From contig JAUWGW010000001.1 of NCBI GenBank assembly GCA_030606215.1, positions 90,905 through 154,904 of the forward strand: DNA of 64,000 nucleotides. The letters are read 5' to 3'. Under the pieces are notes generated by a model. That model had not been told where the DNA came from and did no database searches. It worked only from the letters and a program-made list of their open reading frames with translations. This DNA is from a bacterium (lineage in GTDB: Bacteria > NPL-UPA2 > JAUVJM01). A program made the translations under genes and the position numbers. The stretch's first letter is position 1. Each line of letters starts with the position of its first letter. Shown here piece after piece: positions 35,002 through 43,896 of this stretch.

Positions 35002-36183
35002 TTAAATAAATGCCGTTAAAAATTTGCTGGCACTAATAACCCTGATATTATCTTTCAGGAAATCAGCATTATCTTCTTTTATAACCTCATAAGTAAAAGG
35101 AATTCCTAACTTTTCTTTAAAGTATATCATGGAGGCAGGGATTTCGCTGAAGGATGTTTTTGCTTCAACGCAAAACCATGGTTTCTCATTAACAGTTACC
35201 AGAAAATCAACCTCTCTCTTCTCAATATCTCTCAAATAGTAAAGATTTGCCTTAATCCCTTGCGAATCAACAAGAAAATGACAAAATTTTAAAAGATGGG
35301 ATGCAATGATATTCTCAAATTTCTCTGCTTCACCGCCTAATTCTGACCAATCCCATAAATAAATTTTCGCCTCCTTTCTTAACGACTTTATCCTTTTGTT
35401 TCTAAAAGGATAAACTCTAAAATGATAATAGAACCTCTCCAGTATATCCACCCAGAGAGATATTGTTTTATGTGTTACGTTCAAATCCTCTCTTAATGAA
35501 TTCAACGATAACAAGCCGCCCACCTTTTCCGGGAGAATTTCCACCAGAACTTGCAGGGCAGACAGGTCCCTAACATTTTCTATATCTCTTATATCCTCTC
35601 TTATTACTCTATCCATCCTCTGATTGTGCCAGCGTCTTAATGTTCTTTCACTTTGCTTGATAAGCGGTTCAGGGAAGCCACCAAATTTTAAAAGTATATT
35701 GAATTTCTCCCTGACCTCTTTTTCAAAATCAGAAAATTCAAGTTCCTTGAATGCTTCTACTTTTCTATCTTTCTCCAGCATTTCATTCAGAGAAAAAGGA
35801 TGCAGCCTATAGTAATGATATCTCCCCAGTAAAGAATCTCCCCCTCTCCTATAAATATCAAGGCGGGCACTGCCTGTTATTAAAATCCTGAATCTATCCT
35901 TATATTTGTCGTATTCTCCTTTAAGATAATTTTTCCAGTTCTTATATTTATGAATCTCATCAAAAATTATCAAATCTTTATCGGCCCTGAAAGTGGACTC
36001 CATGATAATCTTTCTATCCTCCCTGTTATCCCAATTCAGATATGCATATCTTCCCGGATAAAACTTTTTCCCGATGCTCAGAGCCAGTGTGGTTTTACCT
36101 ACCTGCCGTGGCCCGGCCACAAAGACCATCTTCTCTCTCAAATCTTCAATAGCAAACCTTTCTAAATATCTCTTCCTTATCAT
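35002..36183 (-). CDS. AAA ATPase with DUF4143 domain
   Basis: A 393-residue protein of the widespread AAA_14/DUF4143 family. Walker A is VAGPRQVGKTTLALS, the Walker B segment is LIIFDEIHKYKNW, ILITGSARLD is sensor-like, and the C-terminal DUF4143 nuclease-like part contains VDFLVTVNEKPWFCVEAK (a PD-(D/E)xK-like strand). Function is not established for the family. Members are often found singly and in mobile settings. It has its own promoter upstream and is followed by dprA on the same strand. Confidence 0.88.
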   Translation of the reverse strand: MIRKRYLERFAIEDLREKMVFVAGPRQVGKTTLALSIGKKFYPGRYAYLNWDNREDRKIIMESTFRADKDLIIFDEIHKYKNWKNYLKGEYDKYKDRFRILITGSARLDIYRRGGDSLLGRYHYYRLHPFSLNEMLEKDRKVEAFKELEFSDFEKEVREKFNILLKFGGFPEPLIKQSERTLRRWHNQRMDRVIREDIRDIENVRDLSALQVLVEILPEKVGGLLSLNSLREDLNVTHKTISLWVDILERFYYHFRVYPFRNKRIKSLRKEAKIYLWDWSELGGEAEKFENIIASHLLKFCHFLVDSQGIKANLYYLRDIEKREVDFLVTVNEKPWFCVEAKTSFSEIPASMIYFKEKLGIPFTYEVIKEDNADFLKDNIRVISASKFLTAFI

Positions 36184-36213
36184 ATTACCCCCACCAATTA
36201 AGATGTCGGATAA

Positions 36214-36241
36214 ATTATACCATAGTCCAAAATTAAGTCAA
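36214..36241 (-). promoter_or_regulatory. Promoter of the AAA/DUF4143 gene
   Basis: On the minus strand TTGACT (36236-36241) and TATAAT (36214-36219) are 16 bases apart, about 30 bases before the ATG at 36183. The segment overlaps one arm (36221-36235) of a near-perfect inverted repeat whose other arm is at 36337-36350. Confidence 0.7.
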
Positions 36242-36400
36242 GAATTTTCTACTTGGGGAGAAACCCTCAAGCCGTTTTCGCCACTTCATTATGTCTTGTT
36301 CAAACTCGAGTTCCTGGAGTACACTTCTATTCTATGTAATTTGGACTATGTTACAGTGCGGATTCTCAACCACATCGTTCAGCGATTTGTTAGCCAGCCT

Positions 36401-36697
36401 TTAGGCAACAGCCAATTGGTGAACTTCCTTATGGATCTTTGTAGAGAGAGTATCCTCTGCAATATCGAGATCATAATCCATCTGGAGACCAAGCCAGAAG
36501 GAAGAGGAATTGCCAAAGTAGACAGATAGACGGAGAGCTGTATCTGCCGTGATACTCCTTTTCCCATGGATGATTTCGTTAATTCTACGAGGAGATACCC
36601 CAAGATCTCTGCCCAGTTGGTTCTGACTGATGTCCATCGGTTTAAGAAACTCCTCAAACAGAATCTCACCGGGATGTACTGCTGGTATTTTTTTCAC
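36401..36697 (-). CDS. higA: HigA-family antitoxin (XRE helix-turn-helix)
   Basis: A 98-residue HigA/VapI-type antitoxin. The family start VHPGEILFEEFLKPMDISQ and the helix-turn-helix NQLGRDLGVSPRRINEII are followed by SITADTALRLSVYFG and the WLGLQMDYDL signature. It lies nine bases after the toxin gene, the toxin-first order typical of higBA. It should bind the toxin and repress the shared promoter. Confidence 0.93.
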   Translation of the reverse strand: MKKIPAVHPGEILFEEFLKPMDISQNQLGRDLGVSPRRINEIIHGKRSITADTALRLSVYFGNSSSFWLGLQMDYDLDIAEDTLSTKIHKEVHQLAVA

Positions 36698-36706
36698 TTT
36701 ATCACC

Positions 36707-36988
36707 TCAATGATAATCAACAATCTCAACATTATATACATTTCCATCTTGCCATTCAAAACATATCCGCCATTGATCGTTAATCCGAATACTGTGTTGC
36801 CCCTTTTTTTTCCCAGATAGAACTTCAAGTCGATTCGCCAGTGGAACTCTCAAATCCTGGATCGTTGAACTTCGATTCAGCATTCGCAGTTTCCGGAATG
36901 CGATCTTCTGAATATTAGTCAGCAGTTTTTTTGAAATCTGCCGATTAAATATTTTCTCAGTTTCCTTGCACCTAAAGTTTTCTATCAT
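36707..36988 (-). CDS. higB: HigB-family mRNA-interferase toxin
   Basis: A 93-residue RelE/HigB-type toxin. The start at MIENFRCKETEKIF is chosen because homologs begin there and a consensus promoter ends just before it. SIRINDQWRICFEW, the core strand of the family, and NVYNVEIVDYH, the C-terminal active-site His region, are intact. It likely cleaves mRNA on the ribosome and is neutralised by the adjacent HigA. Confidence 0.92.
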   Translation of the reverse strand: MIENFRCKETEKIFNRQISKKLLTNIQKIAFRKLRMLNRSSTIQDLRVPLANRLEVLSGKKKGQHSIRINDQWRICFEWQDGNVYNVEIVDYH

Positions 36989-36992
36989 TACG

Positions 36993-37026
36993 ATACAATT
37001 GTATAACACATAACGTTATATGTCAA
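36993..37026 (-). promoter_or_regulatory. higBA promoter with overlapping palindromes
   Basis: On the minus strand TTGACA (37021-37026) and TACAAT (36998-37003) are 17 bases apart. Two perfect palindromes overlap the promoter: ATACAATTGTAT (36993-37004) over the -10 box, and ATAACGTTAT (37010-37019) in the spacer. These are natural HigA or HigBA operators, giving the usual autorepression. The start codon at 36988 is ten bases from the -10 box, so the transcript is nearly leaderless. Confidence 0.8.
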
Positions 37027-37073
37027 GATGTGTTTTGAAATGTGGGATATTTGAAAGCCTAGAAAAGCCCTTG

Positions 37074-38321
37074 TTATCCTACCCAACCAAAAATAACAAG
37101 TGAGAATATCTTGATGGCATTGATATATTCCCGAATGGAAAGAGATTCATTTACATGGTGTGCCTGAGATAAATCTCCGGGACCAAAGATAAATGTCGGG
37201 ATATGTCCGATATTATTAAGGATACGGGCATCAGCACCTGAAGGTAGGCCAGTAACTCTTGCCTTTCCAGTTACTCTGATTGCTGATTCCTTTAAAATTT
37301 TAACCAGAGGATGGGAAATTTTTGTTTCATATGGTGAAGTATTCAGAAGCCATGTCAGTTCCGGAGGATGCTTCTTCAGCCAGGCATCAGAATTAGAAAT
37401 AGTTCTTATTTTTTCTTCTACCTCCTTCTGGACATCCTCCTTTTTTTCTGCAGGTAAATACTTAATATTTACCTTTGCCTCACATTCCTCAGGAATAATA
37501 GAAGCACCCACTCCTCCCGAAATCTGGCATAAGGTAATAGTAGGAGAAGGAAGTAAAGGATGCCTTTTCTTCTTACACCATTCTTTCTCAAGCTCCTCTA
37601 AAGATTTCATTATCTTAACCATCTTCTCAATAGCATTTACCCCCTTTTCCTTCAAGCAGGCATGGGTGGATAAACCTTTCACTTTAATCCTGAGATGCAT
37701 TGCTCCCCTATGAGCAGCGCAAATCTCAAGGTTAGTAGGTTCAGCAATGATAGCTACATCTGCTTTATATCCTCTATCAACGCAGGCTAAAGTTCCATTT
37801 CCTCCACCTTCTTCATCAACCACACTCTGAAAAATAATATCTCCCTTTAATTTTGCCTTCATCTTTTTAAGAATTTTAATAGCCATAATCATTGCCGAAA
37901 CTCCAGATTTCATATCCACTGCCCCAAGACCAAAGATTTTTCTTCCCACTATCTCTCCTATGTATGGATTATACTTCCAGAGAGCAAGATTTCCAGGAGA
38001 TACAGTATCTATGTGACCGTTAAGGATAATAGATCTACCCCCGCCCTCACCTTTAAAAACCGCTACTACATTCGGTCGTTTGGTGTAATTATGACCGGGA
38101 TTAAAATCAGAATATTTCCTGAGCTTCTTATTATCCGGTTCAAATATATCTACATCTGCCCCTAAATTCTTGAACTCCTTGGCCAAAAATCTCTGAGCAG
38201 AGCTTTCCTTTCCCCCTTTTCCTTGCTCTATAACCTGAGTATCAAAAGAGATTAATTTCCGGAGGAATTTTATTGCTTCTCTCTTCTCCCTTTCAACAGC
38301 TTTTAATATCTTTTCTCCCAT
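37074..38321 (-). CDS. M20-family amidohydrolase (ArgE/DapE/CPG2-like)
   Basis: A 415-residue metallo-deacylase with all expected motifs: NGHIDTV (first metal ligands), GAVDMKSG (bridging Asp), DEEGGGNG (catalytic Glu and ligand), AEPTNLE, and the C-terminal His in SQAHHVNES. The dimerisation lid (about residues 215-330) is complete. It removes an acyl or amino-acyl group from an amine, but the substrate is not predictable. A paralog at 53659-54648 has lost the central 86 residues. It overlaps the downstream end of a UroD-family gene. Confidence 0.9.
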   Translation of the reverse strand: MGEKILKAVEREKREAIKFLRKLISFDTQVIEQGKGGKESSAQRFLAKEFKNLGADVDIFEPDNKKLRKYSDFNPGHNYTKRPNVVAVFKGEGGGRSIILNGHIDTVSPGNLALWKYNPYIGEIVGRKIFGLGAVDMKSGVSAMIMAIKILKKMKAKLKGDIIFQSVVDEEGGGNGTLACVDRGYKADVAIIAEPTNLEICAAHRGAMHLRIKVKGLSTHACLKEKGVNAIEKMVKIMKSLEELEKEWCKKKRHPLLPSPTITLCQISGGVGASIIPEECEAKVNIKYLPAEKKEDVQKEVEEKIRTISNSDAWLKKHPPELTWLLNTSPYETKISHPLVKILKESAIRVTGKARVTGLPSGADARILNNIGHIPTFIFGPGDLSQAHHVNESLSIREYINAIKIFSLVIFGWVG

Positions 38322-39402
38322 TACCTATGCTCCTTATAAGATCCAGATAATACAAGTAATTTGAGAATGAAATATCAGGAGGAACAGCATGATCTACTGC
38401 TGGCACATAACCTCCCTGAGAAAGAAGGTACGGAACTTTCTTCATCACCTCTCTCTTAATTTCTTCCTTTCCTTTTGCCAACGCCCTTTTATCTATATTA
38501 CCCATAAGAATAAGGTCTTCACCATATTTCTTTCTTAATGCCACTGCATCCATACTAGCAGCCACTTCCAAAGGGTATATTCCATTGACTCCTCCCTCCA
38601 GCCAGAGGGGGATAAGTTCATTGACGTTGCCATCACTATCAACAAGGATTATATCAATCCCATGGCTTCTCAAAAAGGGGGTAATCTTCTTATATTGAGG
38701 AAGTAAAAGCTCCCGAAAATGTTTCGGGGAAATTAAAGAAGCAGTCTTGTAAGCCATATCTTCCCAGAACCAAACATAGTCAAGTTTTACCTCCTCTATT
38801 AATTTCCGATTTGCTTCAACAAAGAAATCACTTAAGAACTCAAAAATCTCGTGAAGAAGATTCATGTCATCGTAAAGCATTACAGCTAAATTCTCTAACC
38901 CTATCCATTCCCTTGCCCAACCAAAGAAACCTCCAACCATAGTTCCCAATGGGTACTTTCTATTCTCTACAGATTTCTTGTAATCCTCCCAATACTGTGG
39001 ATATCTGGCTGGAGATTTTGGATTATATCTCTTTTTTAGGTCTTCGAAATCTTGGCGATTTTTGACAGGAAACTCTAAAAATTGAGGCATGGTTTCTCTG
39101 CCCTTTCCTTTAAATTCTTTCTTTTTAACTCCTGCTTCGTCAATAACAATTCTATAATCGTTAGTCTCTTCAATTACCTGGAATTCAAATGGAGGCAAAG
39201 GACGAAGTATATCAGTTATTGGCTTTCCCTCCATCCGCCTGAATCCCAAAAATTCATCAATATGCACATCTTCTGGTAATCCCTCTTTATGCCAGCGTTT
39301 AATCGTTTCATCCCAGAAGTCCTGATAAATAGCATGAGATATGTAGGCATCATTTGGCCTTTTGAATCTCATTATTTCTAAAAATCTCTCTCGATCATTC
39401 AT
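38293..39402 (-). CDS. UroD-superfamily protein (A)
   Basis: A 369-residue member of the uroporphyrinogen decarboxylase/cobalamin-methyltransferase superfamily (TIM barrel). It lacks the RQAGRY motif of true HemE. Where MtaA/MtbA methyltransferases carry a zinc HxCG motif, it has VDSDGN. GNIDKRAL and the DHAVPPDI ending are shared with other copies here. The start at 39402 (MNDRERFLEIM) matches the paralogs and overlaps the upstream UroD gene by eight bases. Very similar to the gene at 51100-52185. Substrate unknown. Confidence 0.85.
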   Translation of the reverse strand: MNDRERFLEIMRFKRPNDAYISHAIYQDFWDETIKRWHKEGLPEDVHIDEFLGFRRMEGKPITDILRPLPPFEFQVIEETNDYRIVIDEAGVKKKEFKGKGRETMPQFLEFPVKNRQDFEDLKKRYNPKSPARYPQYWEDYKKSVENRKYPLGTMVGGFFGWAREWIGLENLAVMLYDDMNLLHEIFEFLSDFFVEANRKLIEEVKLDYVWFWEDMAYKTASLISPKHFRELLLPQYKKITPFLRSHGIDIILVDSDGNVNELIPLWLEGGVNGIYPLEVAASMDAVALRKKYGEDLILMGNIDKRALAKGKEEIKREVMKKVPYLLSQGGYVPAVDHAVPPDISFSNYLYYLDLIRSIGNGRKDIKSC

Positions 39403-40549
39403 TAGTTTTTTGCCATCCATATTCCTTTGCAGTTTTTAACATTAGAAGAAAGTTATCTACTGGAACTCCTGGATGAATAGTATTTGATGATCCAAAGATA
39501 TATCCGCCGCCTCGTGCCCCTTTATCTATACATCTTTTGGTCTCGGCTATTATTTCTTCTCTTGAGCCATCAATTAATGTTTTAGCACAGTCTACATTAC
39601 CCCAGAGTGTCAGCTGAGGAAACTTTTCCTTAAGCTCACCTATATCCATTCCTGCTTGTGCATCAATTTCACCATATCCGTCAACACCAGACTCAACAAA
39701 AAGTTCCTGAGCAACAGGCCAAACATTCCCATCAGTACGATATATATATGGCAACCCAAGCTCATGCGCAAACTTAACAATTCTTTTTAATCGAGGTAAA
39801 ATAAATTTCTGGAAATCCTTAGGTGAATATATAGGCCCTCTATTATCTGCAACATCAGCACCACCAAGTATGAAATCTACACCATGTCCAGATTGTAATC
39901 TGATCCATTTAATAACCTTTTCGGTTTGCTGATCAAGATATCTTTCTATCAGATCAGGTTCCACAACCATCGCTTCAAGCCATGTTTCTTCTAAAGGTAT
40001 CCAACAACAGTTATCAGAAATAATGGTAACGGCTTTATCCTTACCAAGTTCCTCTATTACATAATCGGCAATGTCAAGTTTACTTTCATCTGGAGATAAA
40101 AATTTTTCATTTATCTCCACTAACTTTCGAATTGCAGGAATACCATCTTTTCGAAAGGTCGAATCCACTTCAGAAAACATCATTGCTTCTGGAGTATATT
40201 TCATGACAGACCAGAACCCATTTTCATCTTCGTAATAATAAGTATGTCCGTCCAATTTCTTTATGGATATAGAATATATCTCTGGAGGGGCCGGAGGTAC
40301 ACCAATAGCATCTATTTCCAATCTACTATAAAGCTCAACAATGTCCTTGCCTGTTTTCTCAACGATAAAATCTCTTTCTCCGCTGTAGAGATGTTCTGCA
40401 ACATCACGCCAATATGGTCCACAGGCAGTGTATGTTTTTCTTCCCAATATCTTCGAAGCAACATTGGAAGCGATCTCCTGTTCAAAAACAGGAACTCGAT
40501 CTGATTCTTGGTGCTGAAATGCTCTCTTTACTCGCTCTTTAGAGGTCAT
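39395..40549 (-). CDS. UroD-superfamily protein (B)
   Basis: A 384-residue paralog. The start MTSKERVKRAFQHQESDRV is typical for the superfamily and is preceded by AAGGAAGG. The zinc-motif position reads YRTDGN instead of HxCG, and GNVDCAKTLIDG plus GGGYIFGSSNTIHPG form the C-terminal half. It lies between the class III aminotransferase and UroD-like A. No corrinoid protein is encoded nearby, which argues against simple corrinoid methyl transfer within this operon. Confidence 0.85.
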   Translation of the reverse strand: MTSKERVKRAFQHQESDRVPVFEQEIASNVASKILGRKTYTACGPYWRDVAEHLYSGERDFIVEKTGKDIVELYSRLEIDAIGVPPAPPEIYSISIKKLDGHTYYYEDENGFWSVMKYTPEAMMFSEVDSTFRKDGIPAIRKLVEINEKFLSPDESKLDIADYVIEELGKDKAVTIISDNCCWIPLEETWLEAMVVEPDLIERYLDQQTEKVIKWIRLQSGHGVDFILGGADVADNRGPIYSPKDFQKFILPRLKRIVKFAHELGLPYIYRTDGNVWPVAQELFVESGVDGYGEIDAQAGMDIGELKEKFPQLTLWGNVDCAKTLIDGSREEIIAETKRCIDKGARGGGYIFGSSNTIHPGVPVDNFLLMLKTAKEYGWQKTNE

Positions 40550-40566
40550 TGAACCTTCCTTTTTGC

Positions 40567-41940
40567 TCATTTTCCCACCAATCCAATTACCTCATCCAGA
40601 ACCTTCACCCCGATATCTATTTCTTCTTTAGTAACGATAAGCGGTGGAACAATGTTTAACCTGTTCCCAAAATGACCGGAGATAGTCAGGAGAAGCCCTC
40701 TCTTTATCGCCTCCTTGATAATTTGCATCATCTCATCTGAAGCAGATTCCTTCGTTTTTCTATCACGAACAAATTCCATAGAAAGCATTAAAGCCTTGCC
40801 CTGAACACAACCAATCAACTCATGTTTCTCCTGAAGTTCCTTTAGTTTTTCCAGGAAGTAATCTCCCATCTTGCAAGCATTTCTTAGAAGGTTCTTCTTC
40901 TCCAGAGTCTCTAACATTGCCAGAACCGCCGCAGAACCTACAGGATTACCAGAGAAAGTAACGCTCTGATGGATAGGTTTAAGGACATCCATTATTTCAG
41001 TTCTTGCAATAATCGCCGCATTGGGGAAAACACCTGCAGTAAATGCTTTGCCTACTGCTATTATGTCCGGTGTTACTCCCCATGCCTCAATGGCAAACAT
41101 CCTGCCAGACCTCCCCCAGCCCATCTGAATTTCATCGTCAACCAGCAGGATATCAAACTCATCACATACTTCCCGGACTTCTTGCCAGTATCCATCAGGC
41201 GGGATAATATAGCCGCCTGCGCCCTGGGCCGGTTCAATCAAAAGACCGGCAACAAGATTCGTTCCTTTCTTCTTATCTACCAAGCCAAAGGTGGGATCAG
41301 ATAGCATATTCTTAAGATATTCTACACAGAACATGCCACATGAACCATGCTCTCTTCCAAAAGGACAGCGGTAGCAGTAAGGATAGGGAATCCTAACCGC
41401 CCCGGGCATAATAGGAAAGAAGTTTTCTTTTAAGAAAGGGAAACAGGTCACTGCAAGTGTTCCAAAACTTCTCCCATGATATGCACCACTGTAGCAAAGA
41501 ATATATGGCCTCTTAGTATAAGCCTTAGCCAACTTCATCCCTACCTCTACAGCATTGGTGCCGCCTGTATCAAACTGGACTTTGCTATTATTCCTTAAAT
41601 TCCCCGGAGCAATTTCTACTAATTTCTTAGCTAAAGCAGCTCTAATCTCGGTAGGCTGTTGGGCAGTATGATGAACTTTTCTCATCTGAGTATAGACTGC
41701 CTCAATTACTTCCTTAGGACAATGCCCTAAATTCAATGCGGCAAAACCACCGGTTAAATCAAGATAAACATTCCCATCCACGTCTTTAACAAAGCAACCT
41801 TCCGCTTCCTCTATTACAGGTGGAATACCATAGTTGGCAAAACATAAATCTCCCTGGGATTCATATTTCTTGAGATTCTCCAAAACCGCGCTAGTCTTTG
41901 GTCCAGGGAATGGAACTTTCATCTCAATTCTCTTATTCAC
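40567..41940 (-). CDS. Class III PLP aminotransferase
   Basis: A 457-residue omega-type aminotransferase (4-aminobutyrate/ornithine aminotransferase fold). Motifs are DTGGTNAVEVGMKLA (substrate and PLP phosphate), LLVDDEIQMGWGRSG (cofactor Asp) and AVGKAFTAGVFPNAAI (Schiff-base Lys). QFDTGG and SVTFSGNPVGSAA are complete. It sits beside a Gfo/Idh dehydrogenase, so it may aminate the ketone that enzyme forms. The amino donor and acceptor are unknown. Confidence 0.9.
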   Translation of the reverse strand: MNKRIEMKVPFPGPKTSAVLENLKKYESQGDLCFANYGIPPVIEEAEGCFVKDVDGNVYLDLTGGFAALNLGHCPKEVIEAVYTQMRKVHHTAQQPTEIRAALAKKLVEIAPGNLRNNSKVQFDTGGTNAVEVGMKLAKAYTKRPYILCYSGAYHGRSFGTLAVTCFPFLKENFFPIMPGAVRIPYPYCYRCPFGREHGSCGMFCVEYLKNMLSDPTFGLVDKKKGTNLVAGLLIEPAQGAGGYIIPPDGYWQEVREVCDEFDILLVDDEIQMGWGRSGRMFAIEAWGVTPDIIAVGKAFTAGVFPNAAIIARTEIMDVLKPIHQSVTFSGNPVGSAAVLAMLETLEKKNLLRNACKMGDYFLEKLKELQEKHELIGCVQGKALMLSMEFVRDRKTKESASDEMMQIIKEAIKRGLLLTISGHFGNRLNIVPPLIVTKEEIDIGVKVLDEVIGLVGK

Positions 41941-41945
41941 AGTTC

Positions 41946-42932
41946 TTATCCTCCTAATTCTATTGGTTTATTTTTCTCAATTGACTCCAAAATCGCTAAT
42001 GCTATCTCTAAAGATTTTCTGCCCTCGGCTCCATTGCAAAGGGATTCTTTATCCTCGGTAATGCATTCTATAAAATGTCTTATCTCCTCCCTTACTCCAT
42101 CACTACCTTCAAAATGATGCTCCTCTACCTCATCCTCATTACGCCAGAGTAATTTTAAATCAAATGGGTAATCTAATTTGCCAGAAACTTGGGCAAGTCC
42201 ATTTTCAAAATGGATATCCAGGTATTCCCTACTGATTCTTCTATCTGATGTACAACCTCCACCAATACCAGCAACTGCTCCATTCTTAAATCTTAAAGTA
42301 AAAATTGTAGAATCAGGCAATGTAGGATGTTTGAAAACAGCTCTATTTCCTTCAGCATAAACCCTTTCCACATTCCCCATCAGATAAATCAATCCATCTA
42401 TAGCATGGACTACATTTTCTACTATTATTCCTCTAGTTCCTTTTTCTTGAAATTTCCAACCCGGGTCATCTACCTTCCACAAAGGATAGGTATACATCGC
42501 CCAGAGGGGCTTCCTCAACTCAGCAGACCTTTCCTTAAGAAAGGAAAATGCCTTTGCAAATCTATGTTTGAAGGCCACCATTAGTTTGACTTCATTTTTC
42601 TGGCAGACTTCTATCATCTTATCACAGTCTTTCAGATTGTGAGCCATGGGTTTTTCACAGAAAATATGAATTCCTCTCTCTGCTGCAAGTTGGGTTGGTT
42701 TAAGGTGGTCAGTAGGAGGGGTAAAAATTGCCACTCCATCCATCTTATTTCCCTTAAACATTTCTTCCATGTCTGAGTAATAACGCGCATCCTGTAAAAT
42801 TTCTTCAGGAATATCCTTCCGCTTATCAGAAACTGCAACTATTTTCACATTGGGAACTTCTCTAAAGTTCTGTGTCTGAATTTGTCCCCACCAGCCAAAA
42901 CCTACCACACCAACTTTAATTTCTCTCTCCAT
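41946..42932 (-). CDS. Gfo/Idh/MocA-family oxidoreductase
   Basis: A 328-residue NAD(P)-dependent dehydrogenase. The Rossmann motif VGVVGFGWWGQI starts the protein, ATPPTDHL-like IFTPPTDHLKP and the catalytic FCEKPMAHN follow, and the C-terminal domain is complete (residues about 125-328). Substrates in the family include inositols, sugars and sugar acids. Its neighbours are inositol-phosphate synthase, a PfkB kinase and an aminotransferase, which makes an inositol or derived ketone a plausible substrate. That is inference. Confidence 0.88.
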   Translation of the reverse strand: MEREIKVGVVGFGWWGQIQTQNFREVPNVKIVAVSDKRKDIPEEILQDARYYSDMEEMFKGNKMDGVAIFTPPTDHLKPTQLAAERGIHIFCEKPMAHNLKDCDKMIEVCQKNEVKLMVAFKHRFAKAFSFLKERSAELRKPLWAMYTYPLWKVDDPGWKFQEKGTRGIIVENVVHAIDGLIYLMGNVERVYAEGNRAVFKHPTLPDSTIFTLRFKNGAVAGIGGGCTSDRRISREYLDIHFENGLAQVSGKLDYPFDLKLLWRNEDEVEEHHFEGSDGVREEIRHFIECITEDKESLCNGAEGRKSLEIALAILESIEKNKPIELGG

Positions 42933-42942
42933 CTCTCCTCTC

Positions 42943-43896
42943 CTATTTTCTTCTCATCCTTTTTAATACTTCTTCCCGAGTAGGCATTCTTGAAAGGGTA
43001 ACTCCGCCTGTTTTCTCAATTACCAGAGAAGCAGTTGCGGAAGCAAAGAAAGCCGCTCTTTTGATGACATCTTCTAAATCTCTAATTTTTAATTTTGAAT
43101 CTTTAATTTCAGATACATACTCGCACAAAAACGCACTATACCAGACATCTCCGGCGCCAGTGCAGTCAATCGCCTGAGAAGGAAAAGCAGGAATTTTAAA
43201 GCCTTCTTTAGAACTTGTTATCAGAACACCCTCAGACCCCAGCGTAACAATACTTACTTCCGCGCCCCAGCGGAAAAATTTAGCAAGGATCTTCTCCTCT
43301 GGCAAAGAGCCTTCACCAAAAAGATGCTGACAATCTTCCCTGCCAGCCTTAACTATTTTGAAAAAGGGAATTATCTTTTTCAGAAAGGATAACTTCTCTT
43401 TTTTGGTAAAATGATCCGCTCTGGAAGAGGCTCCTCCATAACCACCCAAATCAACCGCCATCTCTTTATTTAAAGAAGATAATTTTCGTAGAAGCTCAAA
43501 CGGAACTTCGTAATCTATTGGGCAGATTAAAAATACAGAGCAATTCAAATATTTCTCTGGTATATCCTTGAAAGCAATATCATCCGCTTTTTTTAGAAAT
43601 TCCAATTTCTTCTTTCCCGATTTTTCATAAATCAGGAGATTAGTGGTAGTATTATCACCTATTCTAATTCCTTCAGTATCAACTCCTGCTTCTTTAAATA
43701 CTTTTAGCAGTCCCTCTGGCATATCTTTCCCTATTCTGGTAACGAGACCCACCTTAAGTCCTAATTTTGCTGCTGCAACTGAAGCATACGCAGCAGGACT
43801 TCCCAATACCGGACCTATCTCTTTGCCATCAGCAAATATGATCTTTTCTTTTAACAGATGTCCAATGACAATTAAATCAAAATTAGAATTTTTCAC
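42943..43896 (-). CDS. PfkB-family carbohydrate kinase
   Basis: A 317-residue ribokinase-fold kinase. LGSPAAYASVAAAKLGLKVG is the substrate-binding start, VTLGSEGVLI is the ATP-side strand, and IDCTGAGDVWYSAFL carries the GAGD catalytic Asp. The overlap with the upstream inositol-phosphate synthase gene is four bases, which suggests linked function, for example phosphorylation of an inositol or a breakdown product. Confidence 0.88.
   Translation of the reverse strand: MKNSNFDLIVIGHLLKEKIIFADGKEIGPVLGSPAAYASVAAAKLGLKVGLVTRIGKDMPEGLLKVFKEAGVDTEGIRIGDNTTTNLLIYEKSGKKKLEFLKKADDIAFKDIPEKYLNCSVFLICPIDYEVPFELLRKLSSLNKEMAVDLGGYGGASSRADHFTKKEKLSFLKKIIPFFKIVKAGREDCQHLFGEGSLPEEKILAKFFRWGAEVSIVTLGSEGVLITSSKEGFKIPAFPSQAIDCTGAGDVWYSAFLCEYVSEIKDSKLKIRDLEDVIKRAAFFASATASLVIEKTGGVTLSRMPTREEVLKRMRRK

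Noticed and set aside
38293..40549. Heme uroporphyrinogen decarboxylase (hemE)
   Set aside because: The RQAGRY substrate motif is missing and the operon context is not porphyrin synthesis. Several divergent paralogs also argue against it.
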